Below, piece after piece: positions 1-12,099 of a stretch of DNA of 64,000 bases. The translations under genes and the position numbers were made by a program. The notes beneath the pieces were generated by a model. The model searched no databases. It saw nothing but the letters and a program-made list of their open reading frames with translations, and was not told the DNA's origin. Origin of the DNA: Corydoras sp. C115 (Eukaryota; Chordata; Actinopteri; Siluriformes; Callichthyidae); assembly GCA_019802505.1 (NCBI GenBank), contig JAFMOC010000021.1, positions 1,323,501 through 1,387,500 of the forward strand, in the 5' to 3' direction. The stretch's first letter is position 1; each line of letters begins with the position of its first letter.

Positions 1-144
1 AGGAACAAGTAACAGCACAAATGTTCTACTGATGCTTTACTTATTAGGGAAAATAAGTTTGCAATATGAATTAAGGATGTAAAGTAACCAACTCTCAACC
101 AGAATAATAAAACAACCCACAAACAGCATGCTTACTTTTATTAT

Positions 145-301
145 CCATCCATCCATCCATCCATCCATTATCTTCAGCTTCCCGGAGGAAACCCATGCAG
201 ACACGGTGTGAACATGGAAACTCCACCCAGATTAGGACTTGAACCGGGAATCCCTAGCACTGAGAGGTGAACATGCTAACCACTAAGACACCGTGCTGTC
301 C
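145..301 (-). mobile_element. V-SINE (Mermaid/DANA type), internally deleted
   Basis: Antisense copy. A CATC-unit tail is joined directly to the 'cggaggaaaccc' central domain, and the copy ends in the complement of the tRNA-like head ('gctaaccactaagacaccgtgc'-like). The middle third is missing. Confidence 0.8.
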
Positions 302-1112
302 ACTTTTATTATTATTAATATCAATTAATAAATATTATATGCATTACTATTCATTTTACAAATAATATTAATACTAGCAACAACAAAAAGGAAGTAGAAT
401 GGTACATTTACAAAAAAAAAATCTTTAACTTCTTTATCTTTAACTCTTACTTCTGAGGTAAGTGTTGCCAGAATAAGTGTGTATGAAGTGTAAATATGGC
501 TGACTTAACTGCTTCCTGAAGCCTTTGAATTCCTAGAAATGTGAATGGTATTCTATGGAAGCAAGGACGTTTTTTTGTTTTCTCCTCTTAGCTGGAATTT
601 CCTCTTTAACGCAAATCAGCCGAGATGAATTTGTACTGTAGCTAATATGTGGAAGCTGTAGACCTTATGTCAGAACATGTTTCATCATTTCACCCACCGT
701 TTCTCCACTTGGCAAGGAGCCACACATAAGAGAGGTCATCAAGGTCATACAAACTAATTAGCACATTCAAAGACTGTAGCGAAGCTAAACTTTGAATGAA
801 TGAAAATGAGAACTGCTCACTCCGGCACTCAAGTATTCTACGGGCTAAAGGTTTGACTTAAATGACTACTGAATATTTCAGAGGAAATATTTCAACGGCA
901 TTGTAATTGGGGTGGCATATCGCTCAAAGCACACGTGTGCTGAGAATTTCAATATGCGCCAACTCATAAGATCACATCTGAATATTGCAATTTCACTGGC
1001 AAACAACTCAAAAGAGCATTAATGGCAACAACGTGTACGGACCACGTACTTCAAAATTACACTTAAAATCACGTTTGGTTCTTAAAGTAAAAAAAAATCT
1101 ATTATTATTGCT
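302..1112. other. Intergenic, no gene seen
   Basis: AT-rich sequence with no convincing ORF and no recognised repeat. It includes a perfect DR3-type hexamer pair at 733-747, listed separately. Low-complexity A runs occur near 410-420 and 1,088. Confidence 0.5.
733..747 (+). promoter_or_regulatory. Perfect DR3 nuclear-receptor-like half-site pair
   Basis: AGGTCA, the 3-base spacer tca, then AGGTCA. A direct repeat with 3-bp spacing is the consensus bound by VDR/RXR-type receptors. There is no evidence that it is used, and no promoter is recognised nearby. Confidence 0.3.
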
Positions 1113-1306
1113 GGGTGGCACGGTGGCTTAGTGGTTAGCACGTTCGCTTCTCAGTGCTGGGGATTCAAGTTTGAATCCCTATTTGGATCCCAGTGTTCCT
1201 GTTCTCTCTGTGTCTGTGTGGGCTTTCCACGGTTTCTTCTGTTTCCTTCCACAGTCCAAAAAAACATGGATTCAATGTAAATCGAATGCTGTAAATTGCC
1301 CCATAT

Positions 1307-1368
<62 letters not shown>

Positions 1369-1512
1369 CGTGCTCAGCGATTGATTGGCAACCTGTGTCC
1401 TGAGTGTATCTGCCTAGCGCCTGAAACGTTCTCCCCTGGATTGGATGGGCATGAGGACCCCCTCCCCGCATGACCCTAGTAGAGGATTAAGTGGAGGATA
1501 ATGAATGAATGA
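1113..1512 (+). mobile_element. V-SINE, near full length, with (TG)n expansion
   Basis: Begins 'gggtggcacggtggcttag' (A-box-like), carries the central domain and ends in a GAAT tail. The TG-rich internal stretch has grown into a (TG)29 microsatellite at 1,309-1,366. Confidence 0.85.
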
Positions 1513-2883
1513 ATAAAAGATTATTGCTATGACATGCAGGAAACATTTTTGGATGGATGGACCACTTTATCAACCCCCAATATAAATTTAAGCATCACAG
1601 CATCACTAGTACAACAAAAATCTAAATGTGCGAAGGTACAGAAAAGGGAACGTTTCATTTTTTACTGGCTGTACATTTTGGGAATCGTATTATTCACCTT
1701 TAATTGTTACTGCACAGCAGGCAGGTAAATTAGTACACAGAAGGAATGTGTGCTGAGCTTCATAATTGGCTCATGATTAATTATATAAATAAAGCATTAT
1801 AAATGGTTACTGCAATAATTAAGACATTTAAACAAGCCGAAGTTGAACTATAACTGAATAGAACAAGCAATGAGGATATTTTCATTTTTATATACACATA
1901 TAGTGAGCTGAATATTTGATCAAACACAAAAATCTCCAATAATTTCTTTTTTTTTTAAAGAGGGGAATTAAATATGTTTGTGCTTATTAGTTAAAGACTA
2001 AAGGTTTGTTGAAAACAGGATTGTATTATTCAATTACTTAGAAATACTGCTTTTGGCAACACAGTTTCAAGGTTTGATTTAGTGAAAAATAGATTCGTGC
2101 AAACAAAACAACCTAATCCCCCTCTCAACTATGAAGGCTGTTATGTTATGGGACTGTTTCTTGGCAAGCTCAGATTACAAGGAATTAGGTTCTTTATTAA
2201 ATAGGAAAATAATTTGAAGCAAAACCTGATTGCCGTGCCAAGAATTCACAACTGGGCCAAGGATGGATTTACCGACAGAACACCAATCCAAACTCTACCT
2301 TTAAAATCGCCCTGAAATGGTTGAATTATTACTGAATCAGGCAAACCTAGTTTACTGACCTATACCCTATTAAAAATACTGAGTTCATTTAAAGGAAGAA
2401 ATTTAAGGAGGGCCTGAACTCCGTTTAAGCCTCTGATGAGATATGTATTAAAGAGTGCAGATTTAAATCTGTATTTTTCTCTTTCATTAAGCTTTAATGC
2501 AGAGTCAAAAGCTATTACACCAGTGGGTTCTGCTAAGGTAGAACCAACGGCAAATGGATTTTATGATACATGAAATGTCCCCATACATATCTGTGACTTA
2601 TGGGGGGGGAAAGCACATTAGAAAATACTATTTCAAACAGTGAGTACATTATTATGTAACATTTGAAAGCTTGTGCTGCACTAAATCCATTTAAACAGCC
2701 GGGATTATGATCCATTCGTTACCTCATGCAGCAGGTCAGAGATTTTAAATGCTTTTGATTTCAATGAGAAGTTCAAAATGCATACTGCAACACATTTGAA
2801 TAATAACATGTTCACAGACCCCTTAAAACACACCATTGCTTCAATACAGTTTAACATAAACACAAGTAGCAGCCCACACAAAA
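1513..2883. other. Intergenic, no gene seen
   Basis: AT-rich (a T run near 1,948), with only short random ORFs. I see no transposon ends or RNA genes. Confidence 0.5.
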
Positions 2884-3108
2884 CATCCATCCATCATCTT
2901 CTGCTTTATTCTCTACTAGGGTCGCGTGGGGGTTCCCCATGCCCATCCAGGTGAGACACACACAAAAACACACTCTATATGGGAGAACCGGAGGAAACCC
3001 ATGCAGACACAGGGAGAACATGGAAACTCCACCCAGATTGAGATTCGAACCGGAAATCCCCAGCACTGAGAGGCAAACGTGATAAAAACTAAGCCACCAT
3101 GCCACCCC
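2884..3108 (-). mobile_element. V-SINE, internally deleted
   Basis: Antisense copy from a CATC tail to 'ccaccatgccacccc'. It lacks much of the region between the tail-proximal block and the central domain. Confidence 0.8.
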
Positions 3109-3152
3109 ACACAAATCATGAACTATATAAAAATATCTAATACTATTATAAT

Positions 3153-3526
3153 TCATTCATTCGTTCATTCATTCATTATCTTCAGCTTTATCCTCTATTA
3201 GGGTCGTGGGGGGGGGTTCCCCATGCCCATCCAGGGGAGAATGTTTTGGGCGCTGGACAGATACCCCCAGGACAGGGCGCCAATCTATCGCTGGGCACAC
3301 ACTCACACACACAGACACGCACACAAACACACTCTAGATGGGGCAATTTGGAGAACTCAATTGACTTGATCCATGTTTTTGGACTGTGGGAGGAAACTGG
3401 AGAACCCGGAGGAAACCCATGCGGACACGGGGAGAACATGGAAGCTCCACCCAGATGGGGATTCGAACCGGGAATCCCTAGCGCTGAGAGGCCAACGTGC
3501 CAACCACTAAGCCACCGTGCCGCCCG
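3153..3526 (-). mobile_element. V-SINE, full length, 12-bp TSD
   Basis: Flanked by the exact duplication TACTATTATAAT at 3,141-3,152 and 3,527-3,538. A complete antisense copy runs from the ATTC tail to 'ccaccgtgccgccc'. Confidence 0.92.
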
Positions 3527-4036
3527 TACTATTATAATATTGACAATAATTATCAAATCAATTAACACATGTACTATATGTATAACATACTACATGGTCA
3601 AAGGTAGCAGGGCAAACCTTTGTAATTATTTTAAATGCACAGGTTTATAAAATCAAGCACTTAATCAGGCATTTTGGACTTTTTGGGAGAATTTGGGCAA
3701 AAGTCCTGTTTTACTGTGACTGTGCTCCATCCCACAAGCAATATTCCTAAAGATATGATTGGCTGAATTTAGGATAAAAGACCCTGACTGGACCACATGA
3801 AGCCCTAACCTCGGCCTCATTTAGGATGACCTTTGAGGTGAACAAGAAGAAAATATGTGAGCCAAATCCTCTCGGCTAACAAAAGTGTCTGACAAGGAAA
3901 AAAAATTACAGCTGTAAAAGCAGAACCACCTCAAAATTTCAGAATAGTATAAATACCACGTCAGAGACCCAATACTATTGTCTATGTAGTTTATTAATCT
4001 ATATCTGAACTCATTATGTTTCAATAAATCGTACAC

Positions 4037-4236
4037 TAGGGACAAGGGCACAAGGGGAGGGGGGGTTCCCCATGCCCATCCAGGACAGGGATACACCCAG
4101 GACAGGGTGTCAATCCATCACTCGGCATACACATTATATGGGGTCATTTAGAGCAGCAAATTTACTTAGAATCCATGTTTTTGGACTGTGTGAGGAAACC
4201 GAAGGACATAAAAACTCCTCCCAGATTGGGATTATA
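4037..4236 (-). mobile_element. V-SINE fragment
   Basis: Contains 'ggggttccccatgcccatccagg', the 'ttggactgtg' block and 'ctcccagattgggatt'. Both ends are degraded and there are internal deletions. Confidence 0.7.
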
Positions 4237-4482
4237 AAGGATAATCCTTTATTGGTCCCACAATAGGGGAAATTCACATTTCTCAGCAGCAGAAGTGACG
4301 GTCATTGGGAAAGTTATAGATACATCTAACGTATCTATTACAAGAAATATTTTTTAAAGAAAATTGTAATAGAAATAAAGATCAATATATACAAAATAAA
4401 TAGATATAGAATAACTAGAATAAAAAACTACTCAATTATGTACATGGCATGTAATACAGAGGGGAGGCTATTATATATACTG

Positions 4483-4485
<3 letters not shown>

Positions 4486-4548
<63 letters not shown>
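4486..4548. repeat. (TA)n microsatellite
   Basis: About 60 bp of pure TA dinucleotide, self-complementary. ORFs reading Tyr-Ile repeats across it are artefacts. Confidence 0.95.
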
Positions 4549-4554
<6 letters not shown>

Positions 4555-4741
4555 ATGACCCTCTTGGCCCTCCCTGTATATGCATGCTGTTGGATAAACT
4601 GGAGACTGTACATATACAAACACTTATAGTGTTGATCCCAAACCTTGTTTAAAGAAAGAATCAGGAGGGGATTCATATATACAGTACGAATCGCTACTAG
4701 CCTGACTATATTCTATAGCCTTACAATACTAACAAAATATT

Positions 4742-4946
4742 TACATTACATTTGGTCATTTAGCAGACGCTTTTATCCAAAGCAACTTACAAGGTGAGCA
4801 CAGGGTTAATCACAACATCTCTGGAGCAATGAGGGTTAAGGGTCTTGCTCAAGAACCCACATTGGTTCTTCAGTGGACCTGGGATTTGGATCGCCAACCT
4901 TCAGCTTGAAAGCCCAACACCCTAACCACTGAGCTACCGCTCCCCC
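4742..4946 (-). mobile_element. tRNA-derived SINE, family B (AAGCGACTTACAA tail)
   Basis: In antisense it reads from 'tttagcagacgcttttatcc' to 'aaccactgagctaccgctcc'. On the minus strand this is a tRNA-like head (TAGCTCAGTGGTTAGGGTG A box, a GGTTCAAATCC-type B box that is damaged here) and the teleost 3' end 'gataaaagcgtctgctaaat'. Confidence 0.8.
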
Positions 4947-5645
4947 TATTTCTTGTTTTCTATAAACAAAAGTTTGGCTCTTTTTTTAGCATCAAAGTAA
5001 AGCCTTAATCATAAGAATGAACATAATTCTCTTTTAAAACATATGCAGCTATAAAGATAGCTGTAGTAATCCCAAGAGTAAGAGGGGGAGGGGGTGTGGC
5101 TCTCTGGTGAACACTATACTGTCAGCAACACCTGTCCAGCTGGCTGGCCAGAACAGCCTTATTATCACTATGTCAGCTTTAATCAACATCCTAGTCAGCA
5201 AAGAGATTCTGCTGTGCCACAACATCTTGCATGTAGGAACATAATACACTTAGCAGCCTTGACCACCTACAGTAATTTTAAGAAGAATTATGGCTCAGCA
5301 TCATTTTGTAAAAGCAGAGGGAAAGTTAATATTCAAGCCCGAGTGCCTTATAAAAACAGAGCACTCATCTAAGCCGAAGTACATGGTGCGGTGGGGAAGA
5401 AGTAGAAAATGGAAAAATAAAATTACTATGGCAAAATTAAATAAATAACTGCATGTTTCAAGTAGGATTACTCCCAGTCTGCCAAAAATATCTTTCTACA
5501 AGTTTCCAGTGTGTAAAAGCTCTCGAGTCTCAGTCTCTGTGCGGAGTCGCAGCGTACCGTGCATGTGTAACAGTATACTTGACGGGGCCGATGCTGATGA
5601 TTTACATAGGCCACATTCTGATTAATACATTCCAGAATCCTACTC

Positions 5646-6026
5646 TCAAACCGTAATCTGATCTAAGAGCTCTTCAAATCTCCTTTTAATGTGATGGGGA
5701 GGGGGGGGGTGAATGTGTTGGGCTGCAGATGCACCTACAGCACCATCTGACACTGATTCAGCCTGAGAGGCTCGCACCTGTGCACCGTTTCCGACCCATG
5801 AATCAAAATAAATAAATAAATACCAATTGACAGATCTACGACTGAGAGGTTTAACCATCCTGAGGAGCCAAACTTCATTTCAAAATGAGAAACAAGCGAG
5901 AAAAGGGTTTGCATCATGATGACAGGTGATAGTTTTAGGGAACGTTTAAGATGTATGCCTCCACATGAATCACATGTTCAACGATTGAGTTAATACAATA
6001 GTTTGCATCCAGCAGAAAGAATATTC
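5646..6026. other. Non-coding, no repeat recognised
   Basis: Has a 10-G run near 5,700 and AT-rich unique-looking sequence. No ORF here has family character. Confidence 0.4.
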
Positions 6027-6374
6027 CATCCATCCATTATCTTCCGCTTTATCCTTTACTAGTGTCGCGGGTGGTTCCCCATGCCCATCCAGGGGAGAAT
6101 GTTTCGGGCACTGGGCAGATACACCCAGGACAGGGCGCCAATCTATCACTGGGCACACACTCACTCACACAGACACACTCTATATGGGGCAATTTGGAGA
6201 ATTCAACTGACCTTGATCCATGTTTTTGGACTGTGGAAGGAAACTAGAGAACTCGGAGGAAACCCACGCGGACACAGGGAGAACATGGAAACTCCACACA
6301 GATTGGGATTCGAAACGGGAATCCCTAGCGCTGAGAGGAGAACGTGCTAACCACTAAGCCACTGTGCCGCCCAG
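6027..6374 (-). mobile_element. V-SINE, near full length
   Basis: Antisense copy from 'ccatccattatcttccgctttatcc' to 'gccactgtgccgccc'. A second, shorter copy follows directly. Confidence 0.85.
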
Positions 6375-6378
6375 AAAA

Positions 6379-6517
6379 AATTCATTCATTCATTATCACC
6401 CGCTTTATCCTCTGTTAGGGTCGCGGTGGGGTTCCCCATGCCCATCCAGGGGAGAACGTCTCGAGCGCTGGGCAGATACACCCAGGACAGGGCGGCAATC
6501 CATCGCTGGGACCCCAG
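6379..6517 (-). mobile_element. V-SINE, 5'-truncated
   Basis: The tail-proximal block only ('tatcacccgctttatcctc' to 'ccatcgctggga'). The head and central domain are absent, as expected for incomplete reverse transcription. Confidence 0.8.
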
Positions 6518-6799
6518 AAAGATTATTATATAAAATAATTAAAACATTATTTCGTTCTTTTCGGCACAGAATACCACTGTTGTTACCAAAAGGCTGCTTT
6601 GAGGTAATTAGCATGTGAAGAATACTCACTTTTGGCATGCCTCATTACTCAAAAGTGCAACATCATAGTGCATTAAGGCTCATTTGGTGTTATGTTTCTG
6701 TCATAAAGGGACCGGCATGCAGTTTTTGCTTAAATTACGGGCAAACATTTAATTTTTAAACTTAAAACAATTTTAATGGTCTCGCAAAATAAGCTTTAA

Positions 6800-6858
6800 G
6801 TTACATTTAGTCATTTAGCAGATGCTTTTATACACAACGACTTACAAATGAGGGGAAA
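6800..6858 (-). mobile_element. SINE family B 3'-end fragment
   Basis: 'acatttagtcatttagcagatgctttta' followed by 'acgacttacaa'. Only the 3' end of the family B element is present. Confidence 0.6.
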
Positions 6859-7482
6859 AAACTGCTACACTGTAGAATTATCAAAATCCAATGATCAGAA
6901 ACCAATCTGCTTTTTTTCATAGCAAATGCTTGTGGCAGAAATCTGTTTTAAGATGATTCTTAAAATTTAGGGTATACATGTCAATAATAGATAAAGTCAA
7001 CAATTCTTAAGATTCACCCCAGTAATGAAAAAAGTACGGAATACACAACCAAAGGCCAAAGAGACGTGGCCACTTGATTCATTTTTTGAGCTGCATAATG
7101 GTTCTCGTTGGGTTGTTTCTAGCTGTAGCATTAAACATTACTGTTGCAGGGGGGTATGGGAACGGACAATGCTGGGGGGAAAAGGTGGAACCGAAGGTGT
7201 TAGTAATTAGCAGGTTTTCGAGATAAGGCGTTTCACTAATAATTGTGTGCAGCATTTCTTAGCTGAGACATACAGTACATTGTGGAGAAAAGATTGTGAG
7301 ATAAAGGGTTTTAATGGAATTTCTAAATAAATTCCGCTTCTGTGCTCAATAAATCCTGTCTCTGCTCTGAACATTGAGTCCTGCCATGTGACAATACAGC
7401 AATAAGACACTCGAGTTTGTGTACTATTGTGAATGAATTACATAAATCATTAGAATAAAAAACAAGGTTAAACTCATAACTA

Positions 7483-7487
<5 letters not shown>

Positions 7488-7569
<82 letters not shown>

Positions 7570-7580
7570 TTTTTTTTTTT
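7488..7580. repeat. (AT)n(GT)n plus poly-T compound microsatellite
   Basis: About 60 bp of AT, then about 20 bp of GT, then a T run of about 16. Confidence 0.95.
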
Positions 7581-7587
7581 TTTTACT

Positions 7588-7655
7588 ACAGTAAAGCGTC
7601 CTTGGGTACATTGAAAGGTGCTCTATAAAATAATAATTTTATTATTATTATTATT
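7588..7655 (+). mobile_element. LINE/SINE 3'-tail fragment
   Basis: 'gtaaagcgtccttgggtaca', then 'aaggtgctctataaaataata' and an ATT-unit tail. This matches the 3' tail layout of teleost L2/RTE-like elements. Family assignment is from memory of the pattern only. Confidence 0.5.
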
Positions 7656-7859
7656 ACTATTATATATGAATACAATTATTAATAGACTGATCTTCTATGA
7701 TGTAATCTATTCCGTATTTTAAAGTAAACATTGATAGTTAAGCAACAGGATATCAGTTTATTGCTCATTTGGAAATGACTAGCAGTTTACATTACTCTGT
7801 ATTTCCATAGATTGGTACATGATTTTACATAATTTTCTACCAAGTTCACACTTTTTACG

Positions 7860-8330
7860 CATTGATAAGAATGTGAAGCGGTCAGAGGTGTGCATTATAT
7901 TCAATGTAGACAAACAGCCATCCAATCAGATTTAGGGACCGAAACTACTCGTTTTCTCATAAAGCAATAAGGTACAAGAAGGTGTGCATTATTGTAAATA
8001 AATCATGGGAAAGAGGTGTTGTTAGGAGCATAGTGGAGTACACCTCTTTCTCATGATTTATTCACAATAAAACACACAATAATAAAAACACAAGTTTTGA
8101 TTTATTAATGTGTTTATTGAATTTAAAATCGTTTACATTTTTTCTTCCGTGACATAATATAGTCCAGTTATTAAAGTTAACGTTTATTGCTGATTGACAA
8201 CATAACAACTTAGTACTCATCACGAATCGGCTCCCTGTTTGTTTTAATCTGTATTTCCGTTTATGGTACATGATTTAAAATAATGGATTAGATATCACAA
8301 ATTAATATGAATGTGAGGTGAGTAATATTG
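7860..8330. mobile_element. Unclassified palindromic dispersed element, copy A
   Basis: Contains 'gtcagaggtgtgcattat', 'ccaatcagattta' and a hairpin ('aaatcatgggaaagaggtg' against 'cacctctttctcatgattt' at about 7,999-8,060). It ends in 'atctgtatttccgtttatggtaca'. The same blocks recur at 58,970-59,480. No transposase was found, and the boundaries are approximate. Confidence 0.55.
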
Positions 8331-8339
8331 TCAAAAATG

Positions 8340-9286
8340 TTACTGCTGGACAAATGGCTCACCTATTTTATGAATTACAAAGAGCTCACGTATAGAAAAT
8401 AAAATAAAAACAATGTTAAACAAATCTTAGCAAAAACAAAAAATTGGTCACAATGTTGAGCCTTGTTTTATAGAAACCCAATGCATCTATTAAAATACTG
8501 TAAAGTTAACAAATCAAAAGACCCAAACTTTTTAACTGTGCACATTTGGAGATAAGAAACCAGAGAAAAGGACTTTAACACAAGCCTGAAACGGCTAACG
8601 GTTTGGATCCTTACAGATTTCCAACCAGTGAAAATCAATACCTGTAAGCAAGAATGCCACATTCAGGCAGTGCAGCTGTCTGATGGCTCTGTTTGTGACT
8701 TCACAGATCACACCAGTGAAATTACACCTGGCAATTCTGATCAGGAAGAAACTTCTGAACCAGTGCCAATCCTCCAGCTGCCCTGCCATAAGCACTTAAG
8801 CATACAGCGCCTAATCAGAAGAGACCAGGCCACAATGCTGGCTGTACCGCGGCCACAAAACTCTCAAACGCTACGGCTTGTGTTACTCATTATACTGCCT
8901 ACCTTCTAAAAAAAATGATTGTCAAAAGAGATTACAGGTGTATTTACAATGATACATTTAGATATTTTAATATTTAAATGTAAATATTATTAGCAAAATA
9001 TACAGTGAATTTAATTTAATTCCTCCGTCTGTGATTTGATTCATGAACCGTGTCAGGCCTGCAGATGACTCAAGGGCCCTACAGTACAATTTACTTGCAT
9101 TTGCACGTACCAGTTTGTGTTGTGACATTGCATGCTAAAAAGATTTGAAAAAACAATACCATGCAAAAACAAACTGTAAAGCGGCAGCATGGTGGTAAGT
9201 GAGGGCATTATTAAACCCAACCGCATAAGGCAGAACACTTCTAAAGAGTTATAATTAATTATTACAACTAACATAATAAAAGCATT
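8340..9286. other. Intergenic, no gene supported
   Basis: AT-rich, with a GC-moderate 93-codon ORF (8,628-8,909, plus) that shows no recognisable domain or splice context. I regard it as chance. Confidence 0.4.
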
Positions 9287-9452
9287 ACATTTACATTTGG
9301 TCGTTTTGCAAACGTTTCTGTCCAAAGCGACTTACAAGGAGAACACAGGGTTGGCAAAACAGCATCCCTGGAGCAAAGAGGGTAAAGTGTCTTGTTCAAG
9401 GAGCCACATTGGTAAATTCAGTGCATCTGGGATTTGAACCCACAACATTCTC
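9287..9452 (-). mobile_element. SINE family B, 5'-damaged
   Basis: Runs from 'tacatttacatttggtcg' to 'gggatttgaacccacaacattc', where a (TC)n run replaces the rest of the head. Confidence 0.75.
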
Positions 9453-9477
9453 TCTCTCTCTCTCTCTCTGTCTCCAT

Positions 9478-9559
<82 letters not shown>

Positions 9560-9742
9560 GGGCGCGCGCACACACACAGACACACACACACACACACACA
9601 CACACACTCAGTATGGGGTAATTTGGAGAATTCAATTGAACTTGATCCATGATTTTGGACTGTGGGAGGAAACTGGAGAACCCGGAGGAAACCCACGTGG
9701 ACATGTTTGACAGAACATGGAAACTCCACCCAGATTGGGATT

Positions 9743-9820
<78 letters not shown>
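9451..9820. repeat. Compound microsatellite cluster with embedded V-SINE
   Basis: (TC)n, (CA)n, (TA)n to 9,551 and a second (CA)n to 9,606. An antisense V-SINE piece follows (about 9,607-9,748), then a further (TA)n at 9,747-9,820. Long ORFs here are translations of the microsatellites. Confidence 0.9.
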
Positions 9821-9821
<1 letters not shown>

Positions 9822-10100
9822 CCAGCGACAGGATTGCACCACCACAAGAACAGCTTTATTGTTCATACAAACAGGCCTATGCACACATACTAATTGCTAA
9901 TTGTTGCTAATACACGCGCATGTAGACATCCCGTGTCCACCAGTCCTGTAGCGTTTCAATGGAAACTCTCTCACCACAGCATGTGCCATGCCTGCTTATA
10001 AATACACACGGTCATCAGACAGAGCCGCGTCAGGTGCGCTAAACAATCTCACTGATCAGCGGGTCTGCTCTACCTCTCCTCCCCTCAAGATCCACCAAAA
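9821..10100. other. Unclassified, moderate-GC segment between AT arrays
   Basis: About 280 bp of higher-GC sequence ('cgcgtcaggtgcgctaaac', 'gatcagcgggtctgctctac') bracketed by (TA)n arrays. It may be an old LTR or transposon fragment, but no termini are visible. Confidence 0.35.
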
Positions 10101-10159
10101 CAATATATATATAAAATTTATATAAAAAATAATTAAAAAAAAAATAAATAAATAAATAA

Positions 10160-10161
10160 AT

Positions 10162-10238
<77 letters not shown>
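10160..10238. repeat. (TA)n microsatellite
   Basis: About 75 bp of TA dinucleotide preceded by (AAAT)n. Confidence 0.95.
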
Positions 10239-10243
<5 letters not shown>

Positions 10244-11120
10244 GGTTCGTAAATAGATGCTTATGTTGAAATTATTAAAGCTTCTAGGCTAAATTGAATT
10301 GATCAGCGTCAAGTCAATCGATGAATATGATTATTTTGTCGTTTCACTTTTATAAAACAGTTTTTCAGAAAACAATCCCAATAACATCCAACCCGAAGCC
10401 ATTTTCCAGACTATGGGACCTGATTCTGAAACGGGTGGCTCATTTAATAAAGTTAAAATGAAAAGGGAAAGATCCTGAACCCAGTGGGAAATATAAATAA
10501 AGGAAGTCCCAGATCACTTTAATATTTTATCAGAAAATCATGTTGCTTCACGCATGGTTACCATGCCTTGACTCAAGATGGGGTCATACAGAGTGCAGAC
10601 TGTAGAGTGGTTATTAACCCACTGCTCTTTACACTCAAAGATTTAACCCCTATAATGCCAACGGTGAGCTTAAGCTTGGTTTAGAACTTGCCTGGAAGCC
10701 ATCGGTAATTCTTGAAAGTCTCAGCTGTTCCTGAAATACAAAAGCGACGTGGGGAATAGAAGAAGTTCTAAACTGTACCATCAGATTAAGGGTGGGGTGG
10801 TGGGAAGGGTAACAGTTGACAGTGATTGTTGTTTTGTTATCTGATCGAATAAAATCATTTTGTCATTGATAATCCAGTTACAACTTGCTGTATGAAATAA
10901 AAGGACACAATCTGAAGAAACTGGTATGCTGAAAGTTAGAGGTTCATACCCCGTCCACCTAAGCTTTCAAAGCAGGACCTTGAAAAAGGTCCTAAGCCCT
11001 AATTGCTTTAAAGTTGCCGGGACCCTGCACCCTGACACAAGTTGGAAGTCACTTTGAACAATAGTGCTTGTTAAATCAGCAATCTCAACTTAATTATAAA
11101 AAAATATATATATTTATGCT
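10239..11120. other. Intergenic, with degenerate SINE-like stretch
   Basis: Mostly unique AT-rich sequence. About 10,940-11,075 resembles a badly eroded family B SINE ('gttcatacccc' B-box-like, 'agtcactttgaacaatagtgcttgttaa' tail-like). Confidence 0.4.
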
Positions 11121-11137
11121 AATATGCTTTTGTTCTC

Positions 11138-11372
11138 GGCTGCACAGTGGCTCTCAGCACTGGAAATCCAGGTTCAAATCCCAATCTGGGTGGAGTTTCC
11201 ATGTTTTCGCTGTGTCCATGTGAGTTTCCTTTGTTCTCTGGTTTCCTCCCACAGTCCAAAAACATGGATTCAAGGAAAAGTGAATGCTCTAAATTGCCCC
11301 ATATAGTGTGTTTTTGTGTGTGGCTTATGTGAGAGTGTGTGCTTAGCGATAGATCAGCACTTTGTTTTGAAA
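11138..11372 (+). mobile_element. V-SINE, head and tail eroded
   Basis: 'aggttcaaatcccaatctgg' and the central domain are clear. The 3' third is missing. Confidence 0.75.
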
Positions 11373-11398
11373 AACTTTTAAAGGAAAAAGTATAACAT

Positions 11399-11520
11399 GG
11401 GGAGGCATGGTGGCTTAGTGGTTAGCACGTTCGCCTCTCAGTGTTAGGGATTCCCGGTTCGAATCCCAAGCTGGGCGGAGTTTCCATTTTCTCCACATGT
11501 CCGCGTTGGTTTCTTGTTGC
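11399..11520 (+). mobile_element. V-SINE head fragment
   Basis: tRNA-like head with intact A box ('tggcttagtggttagcacg') and B box (GGTTCGAATCC), ending in the central domain. Confidence 0.8.
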
Positions 11521-11619
11521 AATTTTTATGATTATTAATTCTACAGCATTACAATGATCCCACACAATAATAAAATATTATTAAGTAATAAAGACAATTT
11601 TTATTTTGCCTACAAAATA

Positions 11620-11845
11620 AATTTCTCCTCCACATTTAACCCATCCATGCAGTGAAACACACCCGTATACACACTGGTGAAGTGAGCACACATGCCCGAA
11701 GCAATGGACAGTCTTGTATATGGCACCCGGGGAGCAATTGGGGTTAGGTATCCTGCCATGGGGCACTTCAGCTACAGTACTTGGTGGGACTGGGAATCGA
11801 ACTGGGGACCTTCAGGTCACAAGGCTGGTTCTTTAAGCACAATCC
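11620..11845 (-). mobile_element. tRNA-derived SINE, family C
   Basis: In antisense it reads from 'cctccacatttaacccatcc' (complement of the 3' block) through 'gcacccggggagcaattgg' to a tRNA-like head with 'gggaatcgaactgggga' (B box complement). The same layout recurs at 15,400, 18,862 and 22,170. Confidence 0.75.
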
Positions 11846-12099
11846 AACGACAGCCACAATTTGTGAAAAGAACAAAGTCTTGCAACAGATTTTATGAACA
11901 GAGCCCTGATCCTGGAGTAAATTTAGCATTACATACAGTTATTTCTGGAATTATTAAAACCCCTTTACTACAAAAGGTATTAACATTAAGGTTAAGGCCT
12001 TCAGAACTAAATTAAAACACTTATTTGAACTATTAACACTATCGGTAGACAAGCCAGGTTTAATTGAGTTAATTTTAAGTTTAAATAAAAAATATATTT

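Noticed and set aside
8628..8909. 93-codon plus-strand ORF as a small gene
   Set aside because: No recognisable domain, start context, splice sites or poly(A) signal. Length is compatible with chance.
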